Shown one piece after another: positions 59,598-64,000 of a stretch of 64,000 bases of DNA. Under the pieces are notes generated by a model, which was not told the origin of the DNA, ran no database searches, and saw only the letters and a list, made by a program, of their open reading frames with translations. The translations under genes and the position numbers were made by a program. The DNA comes from WHSW01 sp963851045. Lineage in GTDB: Bacteria; Actinomycetota; Thermoleophilia; Solirubrobacterales; 70-9. Where the stretch lies: NCBI GenBank assembly GCA_963851045.1, contig CAWKNC010000002.1, positions 1,798,001-1,862,000 of the forward strand, given 5' to 3'. Numbering within the stretch: position 1 is the first letter of the stretch; each line of letters opens with the position of its first letter.

Positions 59598-62500
59598 GTG
59601 AGCCGCCCTGAACCCGCGACCGCGGGCGCGATTTCGCCTACCCGCGCCGCTGGTCTATATGACCGGCGCTTTGAGCACGACGCATGTGGCGTCGCCTGCG
59701 TCGCGCGCCTTGATGGCGATGCCCGCCACGAGGTGATCGATCTTGCGCTCCAGGCGCTCGACGACCTCGAGCACCGCGGGGCGGCGGGCGCCGACCCGAC
59801 GACCGGCGACGGCGCCGGTGTCCTGATCCAGCTCCCGCACTCGTTTCTGCGCTCGCGGGTGGGCGAGTTCGGGCTCACCGAGGCCCAGCTTCCCAATGCC
59901 GGAAGCGTCGCCGTCGCCAACTGCTTTCTCTCGCGCGATCCGAGCCTCTGGGCCAAGCAGGAACAGATCATCGAACACGCGGTGATCGCCGCAGGCCAGC
60001 TGCCCCTCGGGTGGCGCGAGGTGCCGGTCGACCTCACCAACTGCGGGCATACCGCCCGCGACGTCGCCCCCGAGTTTCGCCAGCTGCTTGTCGGAGCCGG
60101 CCCCAAGGTCGCCGATCAGGACGCGTTCGAGCGACGACTGTTCGTCGCCCGGCGAATCGCCGAGCTCGACGCCGGATCGGATCTGACCATCTCGAGCTTC
60201 TCGTCGAAAACGCTCGTCTACAAGGGGATGCTCACCGCGCCCCAGCTCGGCCGCTTCTACGACGACCTTCGCGACCCCGAGCTGCAGAGCGCGCTCGCCG
60301 TCGTGCACTCGCGCTTCTCGACCAACACCTTCCCGAGCTGGGAGCTGGCGCAGCCGCTGCGGCTGCTCGCGCACAACGGCGAGATCAACACGATCAATGG
60401 CAACGTCCACTGGATGCGTGCCCGGGAGGCCGCGCTTCGCTCCGAGCTCTTCGAGGGGGATGACCTCGAGCGATGCATGCCGTTGATTCGGGCCGGCAGC
60501 TCCGATTCGGCCGCCTTCGATCGCGTGCTCGAGCTGCTGCTGCTCGCCGGCCGTTCGCTGCCGCACGCGATGATGATGATGATCCCGGCCGCGCACATCG
60601 GCCGCGACGACATGGCCCCTGAGCTCCACGGGTTTTACCGCTACAGCGCGTCGGTGCTCGAACCATGGGACGGCCCTGCGGCGATGGCGTTTTCCGACGG
60701 GACCACGGTCGGCGCCTGCCTGGACCGCAACGGCCTGCGCCCCGGTCGCTGGCTGGTTACTGAGGATGGCGTCGTGGTGGTCGGCTCGGAAGCCGGCGTT
60801 TTGCCCGTCGATCCCGCGCGCGTCGTCCGGCGTGGCCGTCTGCATCCCGGGCGGATGCTGATCGTCGATCTCGAGCGCGGGATTTTGCAGGCCGACGGCG
60901 AGGCCGAACTCGAGGTCGCCCGCTCCAACCCCTACGGCCGCTGGTGCGACGAGGGCGAGATCCGTATCGCCGACCTCGACGAGCGCGAGCCGGCGCGTCC
61001 CACCGAGCCGGTTCGCACCCGCCAGCTCGCCTTCGGCTACTCGCAGGAGGATCTGCGGGTGGTGATCTCCCCGGCGGCCGAGGCCGGCATCGAGCCGACC
61101 GGCTCGATGGGCAATGACCTCGCGCTCGCCGCGCTGTCCGAGCGTGATCCCTCGCTCTTTTCCTACTTCAAGCAACGCTTCGCTCAGGTCACCAACCCGC
61201 CGATCGACTCCGTGCGTGAGTCGATCGTGATGAGCCTCGAGTCGCGCCTGGGCTCCGAGGGCAATCTGCTCGTCGACGGCCCCGATCACCCGCGACAGCT
61301 CGTCCTCGACCAGCCGATCCTGACCAACTCCGAGCTCGAGCGGATGGCGCGCGCCGAGCACCCCGCGATCACGCCGACGACGATCGACATGACCTGGCCG
61401 CTGTCGGCCGGAGAGTCGGGGCTCACCGAGGCGCTGGATCGCATCTGCTCTGAAGCGCACTCCGCGCTCGACGCCGGCGCCAACCTGATCGTCCTGAGCG
61501 ATCGCGCGATGGGCGCCGACCGAGTTGCGATTCCCTCGCTGCTGGGCCTTGGCGCCGTCCACCACGATCTCGTCCGTGCCGGGCGCCGACTGCAGACGGC
61601 TCTGGTCGTGGAATCCGGCGAACCGCGAGAGATCCACCACCTCGCGGCGCTGATCGGCTTCGGCGCCGCGGCGGTCAACCCGTACCTCATGTTCGAGTCG
61701 CTGACCGATCTTCACGGCCGCGCCGAGCTCCCCTCCGACCTCTCTCACGACGAGGCCCTCGAGCGGCTGCTCGCCGCGATCCGCAAGGGCTTGCTGAAGG
61801 TGATCTCGAAGATGGGGATCGCCACGATTCAGTCCTACTGCGGCGCCCAGATCTTCGAGGCCGTTGGGCTCGATCGTGACGTGATCGAGCGCTGTTTCAC
61901 CGGGACGCCCTCGACCGTCGGTGGCGTCGGTCTCGGCGAGCTGGCTCGCGAGGCGCTCGAGCGCCACGCCCGCGCCTACCCCGAGCAGCATCACCGCAAC
62001 CTGCCCGAGCACGTGGAGGACTCGCTGCTGCCGGCCGCCCACGCCTCGCTGCTGCCCCAGGGCGGCGTCTACGCCTGGCGTCGCGACGGTGAACGCCATG
62101 CCTGGGATCCCGCGACGATCGCCGCACTGCAGCTCGCGGTCCGCGCGAATGGCGATGGGATCGACGCACACGAGCGCTACGACGAGTTTCGCGAGCGTGT
62201 CAACTCCGAGAACGGGGCGCTTGCGATGCTGCGTGGCCTTCTCGAGTTCAAGCCGGCCGGTGACCCGATCCCGCTCGAGGAGGTCGAGTCGATCAAGGAG
62301 ATCCTCAAGCGGTTCACCACCGGTGGCATGAGCCTCGGCGCGCTCTCGCCCGAGGCGCACGAGACGCTTGCCGTCGCGATGAACCGGATCGGCGGGATGT
62401 CGAACTCCGGCGAGGGCGGAGAGGACATCCGCCGCTATACGCCCGACCCCAACGGCGATCAGCGCCGCTCGCGGATCAAGCAGGTCGCGTCCGGGCGCTT

Positions 62501-64000
62501 CGGCGTGACCGTTCACTACCTCTCCTCCGCCGACCAGATCCAGATCAAGATTTCGCAGGGCGCAAAGCCGGGCGAGGGCGGCCAGCTGCCGGGTCACAAG
62601 GTCGATCCGTACATCGCCCAGCTGCGTTTCGCGACCCCGGGCGTCGGCCTGATCTCACCGCCTCCCCACCACGACATCTACTCGATCGAGGACCTCAAGC
62701 AGCTCATCTACGACCTGCGCGGCGCCAATCCGCACGCGACCGTCTCGGTGAAACTCGCCGCCGAGGCAGGAGTCGGAACGGTTGCAGCGGGCGTTGCCAA
62801 GGCGGGCGCCGACCACGTCGTCATCGCCGGCCACGACGGCGGCACGGGCGCCTCGCCGCTGTCGTCGATTCAGCAGGTGGGCGTGCCGTGGGAGATCGGC
62901 CTCGCCGAGACCCAGCAGACGCTGCTGCGAAACGACCTGCGCTCGCGGATCGTCGTCCAGGTGGACGGTGGCATGCGCACGGGCCGCGACGTGATCGTCG
63001 GCGCGATGCTCGGTGCCGACGAATACGGCTTCTCGACCGCGCCATTGATCGCGACCGGCTGCATCATGATGCGCGTCTGTCACCTCAACACCTGCCCCGT
63101 CGGGGTTGCGACCCAGGACCCGGAGCTGCGTGCCCGCTTCGCCGGTCGCCCCGAGCACGTCGTCAACTACCTCTACCTGGTCGCCGAGGACGTCCGCGCC
63201 CAGCTCGCCGCACTTGGCGTACGCAGCCTCGAGGAGATCATCGGCAGGGTCGAGATGCTCGGCCAGCAGGCCCACCCGAAGGGCCACAAGCGACGGCTGA
63301 TCGATCTCTCGGACCTGCTCGTGTTGCCCGAGACCGTCGACCCCGCGGCACCCCGCCACCAGACCCGCGCGCCGGAGCCTCCCGACGAGCACTACGACGT
63401 CAGCGAGCTGCTGCCGGGCTCCGAGCCGGCGATCAAGAACGGCGAGCGAGTTCAGCTGAGCGCGACCATCCGCAACGTCGACCGGACCGCCGGCGCGCGC
63501 GTCTCGCATGCGCTGGTGGCCGAGCACGGCCCTCACGGCCTGCCCGACGACTCGATCGACATCAGGCTCACCGGCTCGGCGGGCCAGAGCTTCGGGGCCT
63601 GGCTGGCGCCCGGGGTGTCACTCGCGCTCGAGGGCGAGGCAAACGACTACGTGGGCAAGGGTCTCTCGGGCGGCGTGCTCGCGATCCACCCGGCCGAGTC
63701 GTCGCCGTTTGCCGCCGAGGAGAACGTGATCATCGGCAACGTCGCCCTGTATGGCGCGACCAGCGGCCGCGCCTTCTTCCGCGGCCTCGCCGGCGAGCGC
63801 TTTGCGGTGCGAAACTCTGGCGCGCTGTGCGTGGTCGAGGGGGTTGGCGATCACGGCTGCGAGTACATGACCGGTGGCCGCGCGGCGATCATCGGGGCGA
63901 CCGGCCATAACTTCGCCGCGGGCATGAGCGGCGGCATCGCCTGGGTTCACGACCCGGACAATCACATGCCCGTTCGCGCCAACACCGAGCTCGTCGACCT
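59598..64000 (+). CDS. gltB: Glutamate synthase large subunit (GltB), 3' end outside window
   Basis: NADPH-GOGAT large subunit: uses glutamine amide nitrogen and 2-oxoglutarate to make glutamate. Reading from GTG 59598 gives more than 1460 residues, still open at the window end. Glutamine amidotransferase domain with N-terminal nucleophile Cys30 in HDACGVACVAR (a 29-residue propeptide would be cut). FMN barrel with GGMSLGALSPEAHE, SNSGEGGEDIRRY, QGAKPGEGGQLPG and the GHDGGTGASP loop; 3Fe-4S Cys set in CIMMRVCHLNTCPVGVA; the C-terminal beta-helix begins at about 63430 (LSATIRNVDRTAGARVSHAL). Antisense long frames here are shadows. gltD would be expected next. Confidence 0.95.
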   Translation, partial: MSRPEPATAGAISPTRAAGLYDRRFEHDACGVACVARLDGDARHEVIDLALQALDDLEHRGAAGADPTTGDGAGVLIQLPHSFLRSRVGEFGLTEAQLPNAGSVAVANCFLSRDPSLWAKQEQIIEHAVIAAGQLPLGWREVPVDLTNCGHTARDVAPEFRQLLVGAGPKVADQDAFERRLFVARRIAELDAGSDLTISSFSSKTLVYKGMLTAPQLGRFYDDLRDPELQSALAVVHSRFSTNTFPSWELAQPLRLLAHNGEINTINGNVHWMRAREAALRSELFEGDDLERCMPLIRAGSSDSAAFDRVLELLLLAGRSLPHAMMMMIPAAHIGRDDMAPELHGFYRYSASVLEPWDGPAAMAFSDGTTVGACLDRNGLRPGRWLVTEDGVVVVGSEAGVLPVDPARVVRRGRLHPGRMLIVDLERGILQADGEAELEVARSNPYGRWCDEGEIRIADLDEREPARPTEPVRTRQLAFGYSQEDLRVVISPAAEAGIEPTGSMGNDLALAALSERDPSLFSYFKQRFAQVTNPPIDSVRESIVMSLESRLGSEGNLLVDGPDHPRQLVLDQPILTNSELERMARAEHPAITPTTIDMTWPLSAGESGLTEALDRICSEAHSALDAGANLIVLSDRAMGADRVAIPSLLGLGAVHHDLVRAGRRLQTALVVESGEPREIHHLAALIGFGAAAVNPYLMFESLTDLHGRAELPSDLSHDEALERLLAAIRKGLLKVISKMGIATIQSYCGAQIFEAVGLDRDVIERCFTGTPSTVGGVGLGELAREALERHARAYPEQHHRNLPEHVEDSLLPAAHASLLPQGGVYAWRRDGERHAWDPATIAALQLAVRANGDGIDAHERYDEFRERVNSENGALAMLRGLLEFKPAGDPIPLEEVESIKEILKRFTTGGMSLGALSPEAHETLAVAMNRIGGMSNSGEGGEDIRRYTPDPNGDQRRSRIKQVASGRFGVTVHYLSSADQIQIKISQGAKPGEGGQLPGHKVDPYIAQLRFATPGVGLISPPPHHDIYSIEDLKQLIYDLRGANPHATVSVKLAAEAGVGTVAAGVAKAGADHVVIAGHDGGTGASPLSSIQQVGVPWEIGLAETQQTLLRNDLRSRIVVQVDGGMRTGRDVIVGAMLGADEYGFSTAPLIATGCIMMRVCHLNTCPVGVATQDPELRARFAGRPEHVVNYLYLVAEDVRAQLAALGVRSLEEIIGRVEMLGQQAHPKGHKRRLIDLSDLLVLPETVDPAAPRHQTRAPEPPDEHYDVSELLPGSEPAIKNGERVQLSATIRNVDRTAGARVSHALVAEHGPHGLPDDSIDIRLTGSAGQSFGAWLAPGVSLALEGEANDYVGKGLSGGVLAIHPAESSPFAAEENVIIGNVALYGATSGRAFFRGLAGERFAVRNSGALCVVEGVGDHGCEYMTGGRAAIIGATGHNFAAGMSGGIAWVHDPDNHMPVRANTELVD

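Noticed and set aside
59655..62597. Minus-strand open frame of 980 codons
   Set aside because: It lies antisense to gltB, whose protein is intact and well conserved; long antisense frames are expected at this GC content.
1..64000. CRISPR arrays, insertion sequences and rRNA genes
   Set aside because: No regularly spaced repeats, transposase motifs or rRNA sequences were found on either strand.

Overview
The window is very GC-rich, carries densely packed genes with GTG/TTG starts, and has several hallmarks of Actinomycetota of the class Thermoleophilia (Solirubrobacterales-like). These include a secreted Gly-X-Y protein whose N-terminus has the NAYGLLALFIALGGTSYA-type lead, two giant LAL-type LuxR ATPase regulators in tandem, a GlsB/YeaQ-type membrane protein, and a transglycosylase gene behind a cyclic-di-AMP (ydaO) type riboswitch. 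The taxonomic placement is an inference from protein style, not from a marker gene.

Layout. 1-3.3 kb: three consecutive plus-strand genes (EamA-type transporter, NAD-dependent epimerase, aldehyde dehydrogenase), all interrupted by many single-base frameshifts, followed by a 44-codon remnant of a cysteine-synthase-like gene whose full-length relative lies at 11.7 kb. 3.4-12.7 kb: a GntR/FCD regulator divergent from a plus-strand cluster: class III aminotransferase, M20 peptidase, APC permease, metallophosphoesterase, nucleotidyltransferase-like protein, P1 (DmpA-type) peptidase and the cysteine-synthase-like protein. A 23-bp inverted repeat sits in the divergent promoter. 12.7-17.7 kb: small stress membrane protein, two collagen-like exported proteins, a SnoaL-like protein and a glycoside hydrolase. 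This stretch is bracketed by an intact initiator tRNA-Met and a 31-nt copy of part of its 3' half, as in a tRNA-targeted island. 17.7-20.8 kb: PH-like hypothetical, MBL hydrolase, SDR, and a frameshifted glutathionyl-hydroquinone-reductase homologue.

20.8-32.6 kb is the most interesting block. Twelve minus-strand genes, nearly all overlapping by 1-14 bp, encode a Kdd-like 3,5-diaminohexanoate dehydrogenase, a hotdog thioesterase, a Kce/BKACE beta-keto acid cleavage enzyme, a TetR regulator, an S66 LD-carboxypeptidase, a complete five-part oligopeptide ABC importer, a P1 (beta-aminopeptidase-class) peptidase and an M20 peptidase. A self-contained route importing an amidated or peptidic beta-amino acid, releasing it and degrading it to CoA thioesters is my inference. 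An acetylpolyamine-amidohydrolase/HDAC-like gene is divergent from it, and a CGAACGTTCG palindrome lies at the operon head.

33-45 kb: riboswitch-controlled transglycosylase, a large exported SURNod19-plus-cupredoxin protein, Ppx/GppA phosphatase, a second glycoside hydrolase paralogue, a molybdopterin oxidoreductase, GNAT and PRC-barrel-like proteins, enoyl-CoA hydratase, a BBE-type flavin oxidase and a small hypothetical protein. 44-52.4 kb: two LAL regulators, a Ser/Thr kinase and a third glycoside hydrolase. 52.4-59.5 kb: M24 peptidase, acyl-CoA ligase, amidase, copper lipoprotein, small coiled-coil membrane protein and an exported ceramidase-like protein. 59.6 kb to the end: glutamate synthase large subunit, cut by the window edge. 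Overall the window is heavy in peptide, amide and amino-acid catabolism plus exported carbohydrate-active and copper proteins.
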